Shown here in pieces: positions 16,695-28,593 of a stretch of DNA of 64,000 nucleotides; positions within the stretch are counted from its first letter, which is position 1; each line of letters begins with the position of its first letter. Position numbers and translations under genes: made by a program. Source of the stretch: Yoonia maricola (GTDB taxonomy: Bacteria > Pseudomonadota > Alphaproteobacteria > Rhodobacterales > Rhodobacteraceae); contig NZ_PGTY01000002.1 in NCBI RefSeq assembly GCF_002797915.1, forward strand, positions 744,186 to 808,185, written 5' to 3'. Below the pieces are notes generated by a model. It worked only from the letters and a program-made list of their open reading frames with translations, was not told the origin of the DNA and searched no databases.

Positions 16695-17453
16695 TCAAAG
16701 TCTGGCGATGGCGATGCCAGCATCCGTCAGGTGCTGCCGGATGCCGCGTGCCATGCCCACGGCACCGGGGGTGTCTCCGTGCAGGCAGATCGTGTCGATC
16801 TGGCAGGGGATGTGTTTGCCCGCCTCTGTGATGATCGCCTCGGCTTGCAGCATTTTCAGGATGCGCGGCGCGGCGGTTGCAGCGTCATGCAGGACGGCAC
16901 CGGGTTTGCTGCGATCCACCAGCGTTGCGTCATCATTATAGGCGCGGTCGGCGAAAATCTCGCCCGCCCAGTTGCAGCCGAGGTCGCGCACAACCTTTTC
17001 CATAGCAGTGGCGGCCAACACCATGATCACGATCTCTGGGTCCACATCAAGCGCGGCCTCATAGCATGCCCGCGCCAGCGCATGATCGACCGACGCCATG
17101 TTGGCGAGAGCGCCATGCAGTTTCAAATGCCGCACCGCGCCACCTGCGCGCTTGGCCATGGCTTGTGCTGCACCCAATTGGTAAGTGACCGCGTTGGCGA
17201 TCTCATCATGTGGCAGTGGCAGTTGCCTGCGTCCGAACCCTTTGAGATCGGCAAAACCCGGATGCGCGCCGATACCCACGCCGTTTGATACGGCAAGCCG
17301 CATTGTCTGGTTCATGACGTCTGGGTCGCCTGCATGAAACCCGCAGGCGATGTTGGCAGATGAGACGATATCGAGCAGCGCCACGTCATCGCCCATGCGC
17401 CAAGACCCAAAGCTTTCGCCCATATCCGCATTCAGATCGACGGTGCGTGTCAT
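16695..17453 (-). CDS. pxpA: 5-oxoprolinase subunit PxpA (LamB/YcsF family)
   Basis: At 252 residues this is the standard PxpA. With PxpB and PxpC it makes the ATP-dependent prokaryotic 5-oxoprolinase that opens pyroglutamate to glutamate. Diagnostic segments are VDLNADMGESFGSWRMGDD, SSANIACGFHAGDP, GVGIGAHPGFADLKGFGRR and ICLHGDTPGA. I chose ATG at 17453, one base after the pxpC stop, rather than the longer ATG at 17474 that overlaps pxpC. The neighbours pxpB and pxpC confirm the assignment. Confidence 0.93.
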   Translation of the reverse strand: MTRTVDLNADMGESFGSWRMGDDVALLDIVSSANIACGFHAGDPDVMNQTMRLAVSNGVGIGAHPGFADLKGFGRRQLPLPHDEIANAVTYQLGAAQAMAKRAGGAVRHLKLHGALANMASVDHALARACYEAALDVDPEIVIMVLAATAMEKVVRDLGCNWAGEIFADRAYNDDATLVDRSKPGAVLHDAATAAPRILKMLQAEAIITEAGKHIPCQIDTICLHGDTPGAVGMARGIRQHLTDAGIAIARL

Positions 17454-17454
17454 G

Positions 17455-18474
17455 TCAGGGCCTTTCCAGATCATCGCCGGGCGTTGCCCCGCTGATCAAT
17501 TGGTAGCCGAGCAGATCAGCGATGTCATGGGGGTCGCGGATTAGCGGTTGGCACGATTTGGTGAGGGCATGCAGTTGGTCGGTTTGCGCGGTGGCGGTGG
17601 CGTCGGCCTCTGCGAGGGTCAGGAACTGGAATTGCAGCGGCGTGCCGGGGGGCGCTTGGGCGATTTTGGGCAGGTCGGCGGGGATGACGTTGCCGATGCG
17701 GGGGTAGCCGCCGATGGTTTGGCATTCGGCCAGTAGGATGTAAGATACGCCTGCGCCCGTGATCTGGATATCGCCGGGGACGATGAGGTCTGATACATGG
17801 GTCAGCCCGCTGGATGTGCCAAAGATGTTGCCTTTGTGCTCAAGCTTTATCCCTTGTCTGTTTCCGCTTTGCCCGCGCCGGAATTGCGCAGCACAGAATG
17901 CTCTTTGGGCTTCTTTACGAAAGAAGTCTGTTTGCGGTCCGGGCATGATCCGGATTGTGCCGCCAGCGAACCTGTCTGTTTTGGGCAGCTTTTGTGGCGC
18001 GCCTGACGGGTCAGGATCCGATCCAAGCGGGAGCGTGTCGCCCGCTTCCAAACGCTTGCCGATGCCTGCTGTCAGATGGGTGGCGCGGCTGCCCATGATG
18101 GGCGCGGTTGCGATGCCTCCGGCAAAGCGTAGATAGCCGTAGACCCCTTTTGAGGCTGCCCGGATGATCAGTTTCGCGCCTGCCGGCAGAACATGGGTTG
18201 TGTTATGCGCGACAGCCTCACCATCGATATCGGCTTGCATGACAGCGCCTGTCAGCGCGATCCGCATGTCTTCATCCATGCTGAAAGTACCACCAAAGCC
18301 CATCATTTCGATCACGGCATCCGAAGGCTTTACCCCCAGCACTGCTGCACTCTCTAGCAGTGCCAGAGGGTCGGCTGCACCACCGGTGGACAGACCCTGC
18401 GCCTTCCAGCCGGGGCGCCCCAGATCCTGCACTGTCAGGCCGGGGCCTGCTTTATGGATGGTTAACGTCGGCAT
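17455..18474 (-). CDS. pxpC: 5-oxoprolinase subunit PxpC (biotin-dependent carboxyltransferase-like)
   Basis: A 339-residue protein of the KipA/allophanate hydrolase subunit 2 family. The N-terminus TIHKAGPGLTVQDLGRPGWKAQGLSTGGAADP is highly characteristic, and FAGGIATAPIMGSRATH and IQITGAGVSYILLAECQTIGGYPRIG follow. It is cytosolic and works with PxpA and PxpB. The ATG at 18474 shares its A with the pxpB stop (TGATG), so translation is coupled. Confidence 0.93.
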   Translation of the reverse strand: MPTLTIHKAGPGLTVQDLGRPGWKAQGLSTGGAADPLALLESAAVLGVKPSDAVIEMMGFGGTFSMDEDMRIALTGAVMQADIDGEAVAHNTTHVLPAGAKLIIRAASKGVYGYLRFAGGIATAPIMGSRATHLTAGIGKRLEAGDTLPLGSDPDPSGAPQKLPKTDRFAGGTIRIMPGPQTDFFRKEAQRAFCAAQFRRGQSGNRQGIKLEHKGNIFGTSSGLTHVSDLIVPGDIQITGAGVSYILLAECQTIGGYPRIGNVIPADLPKIAQAPPGTPLQFQFLTLAEADATATAQTDQLHALTKSCQPLIRDPHDIADLLGYQLISGATPGDDLERP

Positions 18475-19208
18475 CAGCGCAACACCTCGCATGTGGCGCC
18501 ACCGTTGGTGTCGGTATTTACTTTGATCGCACGGAAATCCGTATCCGACACGGCCTGAAACTGGACAGCATCACCGGGTTCAAAGGCGAAGGGTTGCGTG
18601 GTTTCAGGGCGATAGACTCGAAAAGCGGTTTGTCCGATGTGTCGCCAGCCTGTTGGTGCGTCGGCGGCCCAGATGATCAATTGGCGCACGGCTGTGATCA
18701 ACGCCCCGCGTGGCAGTTTTTTGGTCAGTTCTGTTTGACGGGGGATGTTCCAATGGTCGGGCAGCATCCCCAGATAGGGTTGGCCGGGGGCAAAGCCGAT
18801 GGCGATGACACGCACCTGAGTTGCCTCAATCTCGGTGATGGCCTGCTGGGGGGTAAGGCCCGCCATTCCTGCGACCTCACCGAGTTGCGGTGCGAAATCC
18901 GTGCCAAAGGCTGCAGGAATGCGCCAAAGCCTGCGCGGGCCTTCATCCTTTGTTTGATGCTGTTCAAGCAAAGATCGGAGCGCCCCCATAACCGTCGCGC
19001 GATCCGTTTGTGCAGGATCAAACCCGACGCGGACCGATACAAGGGATGAGGCAACCTCTGTCACGCCAACGAGTGCCATATCCTGCACCAGATCACGAAA
19101 ACCAAGCGCATGCGCATTGGCGTCTTCCGTCAAAGTCGTTGCGAAACGGACAAGCACGCCATCAATGCCAAGCGGCAGCAGTTCAGGGGTTTGGTCAAGG
19201 GCCGTCAT
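18474..19208 (-). CDS. pxpB: 5-oxoprolinase subunit PxpB (KipI family)
   Basis: A 244-residue KipI/allophanate-hydrolase-subunit-1 protein. The motif IAIGFAPGQPYLGMLPDHWNIPR and the segment LPRGALITAVRQLIIWAADAPTGWRHIG identify the family; RPFAFEPGDAVQF ends the fold. It is the first gene of the pxpB-pxpC-pxpA-cupin run. In Bacillus the homologue KipI inhibits a sporulation kinase, but beside PxpA the oxoprolinase role is far more likely. Confidence 0.93.
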   Translation of the reverse strand: MTALDQTPELLPLGIDGVLVRFATTLTEDANAHALGFRDLVQDMALVGVTEVASSLVSVRVGFDPAQTDRATVMGALRSLLEQHQTKDEGPRRLWRIPAAFGTDFAPQLGEVAGMAGLTPQQAITEIEATQVRVIAIGFAPGQPYLGMLPDHWNIPRQTELTKKLPRGALITAVRQLIIWAADAPTGWRHIGQTAFRVYRPETTQPFAFEPGDAVQFQAVSDTDFRAIKVNTDTNGGATCEVLR

Positions 19209-19321
19209 GGGCGTGGTTTACGAGGTCCGTGTGGGGGTGTCGATGGCCCTCTCTTCGTTCTGATGGTCTGAGTTTAATGGGTTTGGCCCTAGCAACTGCG
19301 ACAACCTGACCTTATCTAACC

Positions 19322-19336
19322 CGAAATCGTATTTCG
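19322..19336. promoter_or_regulatory. Short perfect inverted repeat upstream of RND genes
   Basis: CGAAAT-cgt-ATTTCG, 41 bases before the start of the membrane-fusion gene. Its position fits an operator or a leader hairpin, and no regulator gene is adjacent. The function is unknown. Confidence 0.35.
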
Positions 19337-19377
19337 CGGTCGTGCGCAAAGTGCATTTAACGCTGAGGGACGTGTTT

Positions 19378-20523
19378 ATGACACAAGATAATACACCAGA
19401 TTTGGCTGGTAAGTTGACATTTGACGCCGACAAAGGCGCTGGTCGCTCAAAATGGGTGGCGGGTTTTCTGGCGTTGCTTTTGGTTTGCTGGATGGGGAGT
19501 GGATACATATTTCCCAGTGAAGCCAGCCAAGATGATACTGCTGACAGCCCCGCAGAAACGGCAGTTGCGGTCGCTGTGATCCCCTCAGAGGCGCAGGATG
19601 TGCAACTGGTTCTAACAGCCGAGGGTCAGTCAGAACCTGACCGCGCCACCAGCATTCAGGCCGAAGCGGGTGGGCAGGTTGTTTCTGTGTCAGTGCAACG
19701 TGGTGATTTGGTTGAGGCAGGTCAGGAAATTGCACGCATTGATGCCGAAACAATTGAGGCACAGCTTTTGCAGGCCCGGACCCAGCTTGAACAGGCGAGC
19801 CGTGATCTTAATAACGCGGTAGCCTTGCAGGACCGCGGCGTTGCCACTGAGGACCGGGTGAGTAGCGCACGGGCGGCTAAGGCCGCCGCTGATGCTGCGG
19901 TGACGGAAGCGCAAGAGCAGTTGGAAAATACAATCGTCCGGGCGCCCTTTGCGGGGCGGTTGAATGACATGACGTTGGACGAGGGTGAATTTGTGGATGC
20001 CGGCAGCGTGGTTGCCGAAGTGCTAGATAATGATCCGCTGACGGTTGTCATGCAGGTGCCGCAACAAGCCTTGTCGCGTATTCAAATCGACCAAACGGCC
20101 GAGGTGCAGTTTATTACGGGCGAGAAACGCCCCGGCGTGGTGAGCTTTATTGGTGCGAATGCTGATGAGCAGACACGCACCTTTCAGGTTGAAGTCACAG
20201 TCGATAATCCCGACAGCGAGATGCCAGCAGGTTTAAGCGCGCGTATCGCGATCCCAACCGGGCAGGCGCGGGGGCATTTCATTTCCCCTGCGATCCTGTC
20301 GCTGGGCACCAATGGTGATCTGGGGATCAAAACTGTAGAACAAGACAACACCGTAGCTTTTGCACCAGTGTCCATAGTTCGGGCACAAACCGATGGTGTC
20401 TGGATCACCGGCCTGCCTGAAACAGCGCAGATTATCACTGTCGGTCAAGGCTTTGTAAACGCAGGTGATGTGGTTGATCCACGGCCAGAGAGTGCGGATC
20501 AGACGGCGGATAACTCGCAATGA
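19378..20523 (+). CDS. RND efflux periplasmic adaptor (membrane fusion protein)
   Basis: About 381 residues. One hydrophobic anchor at residues 25-45 (WVAGFLALLLVCWMGSGYIF) is followed by the HlyD/AcrA-type adaptor: first lipoyl half ATSIQAEAGGQVVSVSVQRGDLVEAGQEIARID, a coiled-coil hairpin (about residues 125-185), second lipoyl half NTIVRAPFAGRLND, then beta-barrel and membrane-proximal domains. It links an inner-membrane RND pump to an outer-membrane channel, and no channel gene is linked here. The ATG at 19378 follows GAGGGA. The stop overlaps the permease start (ATGA). The partner permease is frameshifted, so the pair may be inactive. Confidence 0.88.
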   Translation: MTQDNTPDLAGKLTFDADKGAGRSKWVAGFLALLLVCWMGSGYIFPSEASQDDTADSPAETAVAVAVIPSEAQDVQLVLTAEGQSEPDRATSIQAEAGGQVVSVSVQRGDLVEAGQEIARIDAETIEAQLLQARTQLEQASRDLNNAVALQDRGVATEDRVSSARAAKAAADAAVTEAQEQLENTIVRAPFAGRLNDMTLDEGEFVDAGSVVAEVLDNDPLTVVMQVPQQALSRIQIDQTAEVQFITGEKRPGVVSFIGANADEQTRTFQVEVTVDNPDSEMPAGLSARIAIPTGQARGHFISPAILSLGTNGDLGIKTVEQDNTVAFAPVSIVRAQTDGVWITGLPETAQIITVGQGFVNAGDVVDPRPESADQTADNSQ

Positions 20524-23500
20524 ACGCGCTGATCGACGCTGCCTTTAACCGGAGCAAGGTTGTCCAGCTGATCCTTGTGTTTCTGCTGGCTGTCGGGACG
20601 TTGTCCTATATCGCGATCCCGAAAGAGAGCAATCCAGAGATCCCGATCCCGATTGTCTTTGTGTCCGCATCCGTGGACGGCATATCGCCAGAAGATTCAG
20701 AGGACGTCCTTGTTGGCCCGTTGGAGACTGAATTTGCCTCGCTCACCGGGTTGAAATCCATGACGGCCACCGCAAGTGAGGGGCGCGGCGCGGTTCAGTT
20801 GGATTTTGAGCCGGGCTTTGATGCAGATGAGGCTCTGGATAATGTGCGCGAGGGTGCCGACCGCGTTGAAAACGAGCTACCCTCTGATGCCACCGTTGTT
20901 GTCACCGAAATCAACACGGCCCTGTTCCCGATCCTGACGGTTATTCTATCCGGCCCGGTGCCGGAGCGGACGCTGAATACACTGGCAGAAGACTTGCAAG
21001 ACGATATCGAGGCGCTGAGCGGTGTGCTGGAAGCTGATGTTGCGGGTAAGCGCACTGAGTTGATGGAAGTGCTGATCGACCCGACGGTGTTTGAGACCTA
21101 TATATCACCTTTGATGAGTTGATCAGCTCGATCACCAACAACAACCAATTGATTGCGGCAGGTGCGATCGAGAGTGAGGCCGGACGGCTGGTACTTAAAG
21201 TGCCGGGTTTGATTGAGAACTTGGAAGATGTGATGGAATTGCCGGTTCTGGTGCGCGGGCAAACCGTTGTCACCTTTGCCGATGTCGCCACCATCCGCCG
21301 GACATTCGAAGATCCGACCGGATTTGCCCGTATTGATAGCCAGCCTGCCCTCGCGCTCGAGATCAAGAAACGCGTTGGAGCCAATATCATTGAAACTGTC
21401 GCAGAGGTGCGCGCGGTCATCGAAGCCAAACAAAGCGAATGGCCCGAGAACGTACAGGTCCGCTACACGCTTGACGAAAGCGAAACCGTCAAGACGATGC
21501 TGTCTGATCTGGAAGCCAACGTCATTGCTGCGATAATTCTGGTGATGATTGTTGTCGTTTATGCGCTGGGTCTGCGGTCTTCCTTGCTGGTCGGTCTGGC
21601 CATTCCCGGTGCTTTCCTGACGGGTGTTGCAGGGCTTTATTTTATGGGCTTCACGATGAATATCGTGGTGCTGTTTTCGCTGATCCTTGTTGTAGGTATG
21701 CTGGTGGACGGCGCGATTGTTACCGTTGAACTCGCTGATCGATATTTGCACGAAGGCCAACCCCCGAAAGAGGCGTATGCCCGAGCCGCCAAACGTATGG
21801 CCTGGCCGATCATAGCCTCTACGGCGACGACACTTTGTGTATTCTTCCCTTTGCTGTTCTGGACCGGTGTTGTGGGCGAATTTATGAAGTTCTTGCCAAT
21901 CACGGTGATCTTCACACTCGCGGCGTCGCTGTTTATGGCGCTTGTCTTTATCCCTGTCATGGGCGGCCAGATCGGAAAACGGCAGGCGCAGTCGGGCAAT
22001 GCCAAAGCGCAGCTTTATGCCGCCGAACATGGTGATCCGCGTCAGATGACCGGTTTTATGGGCGGCTACATACGTGTTCTGGAGTGGTCGATTTTGCGGC
22101 CCTGGACCACGCTGAGTTTTGCTGTGATGGCACTTGTCGCGTCTTTCGTGGCTTACGGCAGCTTGGGCAACGGGTTGACGTTCTTTCCAGAGGTTGAGCC
22201 GGAATATGCACAGGTCGAAGTCCGGGCGAAGGACAACTTCTCAGTTTATGAACAGGACGCTTTAGTCCGGCAGGTGGAAGACCGCCTTGCGGCCTATGAT
22301 GAGATCGCGAGTGTCTATGCCCGCTCGGGTGGCAGTGATGACGGGACGGATGTGATTGGGGCTATTCAGCTGGAACTGGCCGATTGGGATACCCGCCGGA
22401 CGGTCGCGCTGATCGCGGAGGATATTCGCGCTGATATGGCCCAGATACCAGGAATTGATGTGCAGGTGCAGACGGACGCAGGCGGGCCCGGTGGCGGCAA
22501 GCCGATCAATCTGGAGGTTGTGGGGAACGACCCGGCAGACCAAGAGGCTGCGGTTGAGATGATCCTGGCAGAGATGACCCGCTTGGGCGGTTTCATCGAT
22601 GTCATCGACACGCGACCGAGCCCCGGCGTGGAATGGCAAATCTCTGTCGACCGATCAGAGGCTGCGCGCAGTGGTGCCAGCGTCGCCCTTTTGGGGCAGG
22701 CCGTCCAGTTGCTGACGCGCGGGATTACGGTTGCAGACTATCGCCCCGAGGATGGTGATGGCGAGGTTGATATCGTCGTACGTTTCCCGGCAGGCGACCG
22801 CACGCTGGCCGAGCTTGAAGCGCTGCGCGTCCCAACCGATGCTGGCCTTGTGCCAATTTCGAACTTTGTGTCGTTCTCTCCTGCACCGCGTAGTGGTGTG
22901 ATCACCCGGATCGACCAAGAGCGTGTCATCTCAATTTCGGCCGACGTCGCACCAGGCGTGCTGGCCAATGACCAGACCGTTGCATTGCAGGGCGTGATCG
23001 AGAGACTTGACCTGCCCGGTAACGTGTCGGTCACATTCGGGGGCGAGGCCGAAGATCAGGCCGAGTCCATGACCTTTCTGATCGGTGCATTTTTAGCAGC
23101 GATTGGTTTGATGTTTATGATCCTGTTGACCCAGTTCAACAGCTTCTGGCAGGCCTTTGTTGTCATGTCGGCGATTGTATTTTCCATTGCGGGCGTCTTG
23201 CTTGGTTTGATGGTCACTGGCCGCCCGTTTGGGGTCGTCATGGGGGGCATCGGTGTGATCGCTCTTGCTGGGATCGTGGTGAACAACAACATCGTTTTGA
23301 TCGATACGTTCAACCAACTCAAGTCGCAGGGTCTGTCGTCACTAGAGGCCGCTTTGCGCACAGGCGCGCAGCGTCTGCGCCCTGTTGTGCTGACCTCGAT
23401 CACGACCGCTTTGGGCTTGATGCCGATGGTGATCGGGCTGAACATCAACTTCTTTACGCGCGAGATCGTCTATGGCGCGCCATCAACGCAATGGTGGACC

Positions 23501-23638
23501 GAATTGTCGAGCGCGATTGCAGGCGGTTTGATCTTTGCGACAGTGCTGACACTCTTGGTCACGCCCGCGATGTTGATGTTGGGCGAGCGTCGCGCAAGGC
23601 GGTTTGAGACCGGGCCAGCCTTGGCACCGGCAGAATGA
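20520..23638 (+). pseudogene. RND family efflux permease, frameshifted near codon 194
   Basis: Two overlapping frames together make a normal RND pump of about 1040 residues. The first (20520-21122) begins MNALIDAAFNRSKVVQLILVFLLAVG and covers helix 1 and the first porter half. It runs as far as FETY, then hits TGA. The second continues from about 21105 as ITFDELISSITNNNQ to 23638, covering the remaining helices, including the acidic helix-4 segment ILVVGMLVDGAIVTVELADR. At 21099-21106 the text is TATATATC; one extra A (TATAATATC) would restore FETYNITFDEL, close to the usual family sequence. The break is therefore a single-base loss in an AT-rich run, either a real mutation or a sequencing error. 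The downstream frame is otherwise intact, arguing for a recent event or an error. Confidence 0.85.
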
Positions 23639-23754
23639 GGTTTGTTCCGTTAGAGTGCCGGATCGTGTTGTAAGCCACAATTGGTAATTACGGCGGTGAT
23701 GGCTTTAGAAGAGCCCGAGCTGCTTAGTCGTCCGGTCGCAGTATGACGCTTTGG

Positions 23755-24291
23755 TTAGATCACCGCTTGCCATAGGTCAGGGTAAGTCCGCACCAAACCA
23801 AAGTCATCCACTTCAAGCTGTGCCTCATAGCCACTTTCAACCGAGACATAGCGATATTTGTTGTTTGAGAGACGTTCGTAACGTTGCCGCAGCGGCTTGA
23901 AAGCCCATGTTCTCTCATCAAGCCAGACTGCAGTGAACTCTTGCTGATCTCCCACGTTTAGTCCGAGCCGCTTGATGGCATTCGTGTTTGTTGCCGGCGT
24001 AAAGCCAAGGTCGATATCGACCAACCCGTCCACATTCCTAATGGTTTGTCCGTCAGCTGACCACTGACCATCAATGGTCCGCTCAAGACATAACGTCGTT
24101 GCGTTGATGCCGCGCCACTTTTTCACCATTGCTTTGGTGCATTCCCAAGTGTCATTGCAATGCACCTCATATTCCAATCGCAATGGCTTCTCCGTATCGG
24201 CAAAAAGCGCAGCCCCGGCCATTTTATACCCGTCATCGGACGGCCCGAGCGCGCAGGTTTCCAAGCCGATGACGTCAATGCGTCGCCACAT
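23755..24291 (-). CDS. Putative glycolipid-binding domain protein (PF06475 family)
   Basis: About 178 residues matching the putative glycolipid-binding family in layout: MWRRIDVIGLETCAL at the start, LRLEYEVHCNDTWECTKAMVKKWRG, LERTIDGQWSADGQTIRNVDGLVDIDLGFTPATNTNAIKRLGL in the middle, and QRYERLSNNKYRYVSVESGYEAQLEVDDFGLVRTYPDLWQAV at the end. There is no signal peptide, so it is cytosolic. The biochemical role of the family is not firmly known. I chose ATG at 24291 rather than the upstream TTG at 24318 because the family begins with the W-R-x-D motif. It stands alone, and the bidirectional terminator at 24414 separates it from katG. Confidence 0.82.
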   Translation of the reverse strand: MWRRIDVIGLETCALGPSDDGYKMAGAALFADTEKPLRLEYEVHCNDTWECTKAMVKKWRGINATTLCLERTIDGQWSADGQTIRNVDGLVDIDLGFTPATNTNAIKRLGLNVGDQQEFTAVWLDERTWAFKPLRQRYERLSNNKYRYVSVESGYEAQLEVDDFGLVRTYPDLWQAVI

Positions 24292-24413
24292 TATTTCTTT
24301 GACGCCTTTGCTTACCAATACAGCTCTCCAAACTAGTTTTGCTTGATTTTGATCCTACGGGTGACGGCGGGCGAGCGCCACCATGAAGCAGAACCAGTAG
24401 AATGTTGGGATTA

Positions 24414-24449
24414 AAAAAGGGCGCGGCCAAGGCTGGCCGCGCCCTTTTT
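24414..24449. terminator. Strong bidirectional intrinsic terminator
   Basis: A 16-bp stem, AAAAAGGGCGCGGCCA (24414-24429) with its exact complement at 24434-24449, and the four-base loop AGGC. An A-run on one side and a T-run on the other make it active on both strands. It lies 18 bases beyond the katG stop and is the clearest intrinsic terminator in the window. Confidence 0.92.
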
Positions 24450-24467
24450 GTTTTCTGATATCAGACT

Positions 24468-26765
<2,298 letters not shown>

Positions 26766-26801
26766 TTAGAATTATTATAAGTTGCAATTTTTGATCATGA
26801 C

Positions 26802-26818
26802 CATAACTTTAGGTTATG
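26802..26818. promoter_or_regulatory. Inverted repeat over the oxyR start codon, possible OxyR site
   Basis: CATAAC-tttag-GTTATG, arms perfect, with the right arm covering the oxyR ATG (26816). The katG start is 121 bases away on the other strand, with AT-rich DNA between (26750-26800). Binding here could repress oxyR and, with flanking contacts, activate katG. The full four-part OxyR consensus is not evident, so assignment to OxyR is inference from position. Confidence 0.5.
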
Positions 26819-27721
26819 AATAGTCTCACTCTCCGGCAGTTACGCTATTTCGAAGCGTTGTCTCGTCATGGCCATTTCGGTCGTGCCGCAGATGCCTGCG
26901 CCATTTCTCAGCCCGCGTTATCCGTACAAATCAAGGAGCTGGAGCAATCGCTTGGTACGCCATTGTTTGAACGTGGTCCGCGGCAGGTGCGGCTGACCGC
27001 CTTTGGCGAAGACTGCGCGGTCCGGGTGCGCGAGATTTTACGTGCGGTTGATGAGTTGGGCGAGATGGCGCGTGCCGCACAAACCGGGCTGGTAGGTCGG
27101 CTGCGGATTGGGGTGATTCCAACGATTGCGCCTTACCTGCTGCCCGGTTTGATTGGTCAGTTGGCGCGCTCCCATGCCGATCTGGATGTCCATATCCGCG
27201 AGACAGTCACACCACGCCTAATCGAGGAACTGGGCGATGGGCAGATTGATACCGCAATTGTAGCACTGCCTTTGGCGGAGCCGGGGTTTGAGGAAGTGCC
27301 ACTTTTTGATGAGAGCTTCATGCTCGTCCGCCCCATGGGCGATGCGGATCGCCCTGTGCCAAGCCCTGACGCCTTACGCGAAATGCGTCTTTTGATGCTA
27401 GAGGAAGGGCACTGTTTTCGCGATCAGGCGTTGTCGTTTTGTAATCTGCAGTCTGCACTGCCACGTGAGGGGCTGGATGGGAGTTCATTATCGACTTTGG
27501 TGCAGATGGTGGGTGCAGGTATTGGCGTCACCCTAATCCCTGAAATGGCAGCATCCGTTGAAACCCGCTCCGCCCCGGTTTGTGTAGGCCGCTTTGCGGA
27601 CCCCCAGCCTAAGCGGACTGTGGGGATGATTTGGCGCAAGACCAATCCGTTGGCGGGGCAGTTGCGTCAGGTCGCTGATCTGGTGCGGCAAGTTGGGTTG
27701 GCATTGCCACAGGCAGTTTAA
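26816..27721 (+). CDS. oxyR: Hydrogen-peroxide-sensing LysR regulator OxyR
   Basis: A 301-residue LysR-type regulator. The helix-turn-helix is at residues 18-40 (HGHFGRAADACAISQPALSVQIK). The redox pair is Cys200 and Cys209 in EEGHCFRDQALSFC, aligned with Cys199/Cys208 of E. coli OxyR, which form the disulfide on oxidation. That motif, together with the divergent katG, makes the assignment firm. No convincing ribosome binding site precedes the ATG, which lies inside an inverted repeat. Its stop overlaps the convergent LysR gene's stop by four bases. Confidence 0.95.
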   Translation: MNSLTLRQLRYFEALSRHGHFGRAADACAISQPALSVQIKELEQSLGTPLFERGPRQVRLTAFGEDCAVRVREILRAVDELGEMARAAQTGLVGRLRIGVIPTIAPYLLPGLIGQLARSHADLDVHIRETVTPRLIEELGDGQIDTAIVALPLAEPGFEEVPLFDESFMLVRPMGDADRPVPSPDALREMRLLMLEEGHCFRDQALSFCNLQSALPREGLDGSSLSTLVQMVGAGIGVTLIPEMAASVETRSAPVCVGRFADPQPKRTVGMIWRKTNPLAGQLRQVADLVRQVGLALPQAV

Positions 27722-28593
27722 AGCGCGCCCTCCAGAAGCATTCCAAGCAAAGGATTGGGGAATTTGCGGGCGACGGTCACCGCGTGGAAACTCTCTGACA
27801 GGCCCATTTGGTGCTTGGCTTCAACCAACATGCCCGACTGTAGTTCGTTTTGTACCGCAATGGGTGGCAGCACACTCAGCCCGATGTCTTCGCGTGCCAG
27901 CAAGCGCATCATCGCCACATCGTCTACCTCTGCGGCGATCGTCGGGTTGATTTCGTTGCGCGCGCAAAGCCGGTCAAAACCGGCACGGACTGGGCTGTCC
28001 TCGGTTGGGACAATAATGGGGTTCTGGCTGAGCAGCATTGTCAGTGGCGCGTCACCGGCAAGGCGTGCGGGCGTTCCAATCAGGCTGACAGGTTGGTCAG
28101 AAATTGGCTGCGACGTGAAGTTCGACATGGCATCATGGGCCGGCGCGCGGTTGGTCAGAACCACATCAAGGCTCAGCGTCTCAAGACTTTGCAGTAGTTC
28201 AACCAATGTGCCTGATCGCAAGACCAATTCAACATCGGGCAAGCCTAGCAGGGGTCGCAGAAATTCAATCTGAAAGTTGCGCGACAGGGTTGCCAGTGCA
28301 CCGACACGCAAGACTTGTCTTGGCCGCCCTTGCTGGCTCAGCGTGCCCAGCAGGTCTTTGCCCGCATCAAAGATCGTATCTGCGTAATCCAGCGTGATCC
28401 GCCCCGCTTCGGTCAGGTGCAACTGCCGCCCGCGCCGTTCGAACAGCGCGTGGCCAAGGCGGTCTTCCAGTTTCCGGATTTGCACAGACAGCGCCGATTG
28501 CGACAGGTTCAGCTTGCCCGCCGTCCGCGTGAGGTTGCCGTCATGCGCCACTGCCCAGAAATAGCGCAGGTGATTATAGTTCATATCTGCCAT
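27718..28593 (-). CDS. LysR family regulator (NhaR-like), likely controller of dabBA
   Basis: About 291 residues. The DNA-binding domain reads MNYNHLRYFWAVAHDGNLTRTAGKLNLSQSALSVQIRKLEDRLGHALFERRGR, close to the NhaR-type branch of the LysR family. The effector domain is generic. It is divergent from dabB across 103 bases that hold LysR-type boxes, so it most likely senses CO2/bicarbonate status or a metabolite and controls dabBA. In other bacteria, Dab-type operons are also found beside LysR genes. I chose ATG at 28593 (MADMNYNHL); 28584 (MNYNHL) is equally possible, and the longest frame would read through the operator. Confidence 0.85.
   Translation of the reverse strand: MADMNYNHLRYFWAVAHDGNLTRTAGKLNLSQSALSVQIRKLEDRLGHALFERRGRQLHLTEAGRITLDYADTIFDAGKDLLGTLSQQGRPRQVLRVGALATLSRNFQIEFLRPLLGLPDVELVLRSGTLVELLQSLETLSLDVVLTNRAPAHDAMSNFTSQPISDQPVSLIGTPARLAGDAPLTMLLSQNPIIVPTEDSPVRAGFDRLCARNEINPTIAAEVDDVAMMRLLAREDIGLSVLPPIAVQNELQSGMLVEAKHQMGLSESFHAVTVARKFPNPLLGMLLEGAL

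Noticed and set aside
21098..22030. 310-codon minus-strand frame opposite the RND permease
   Set aside because: His/Arg/Gln-rich shadow; the permease frame continues through the whole span.
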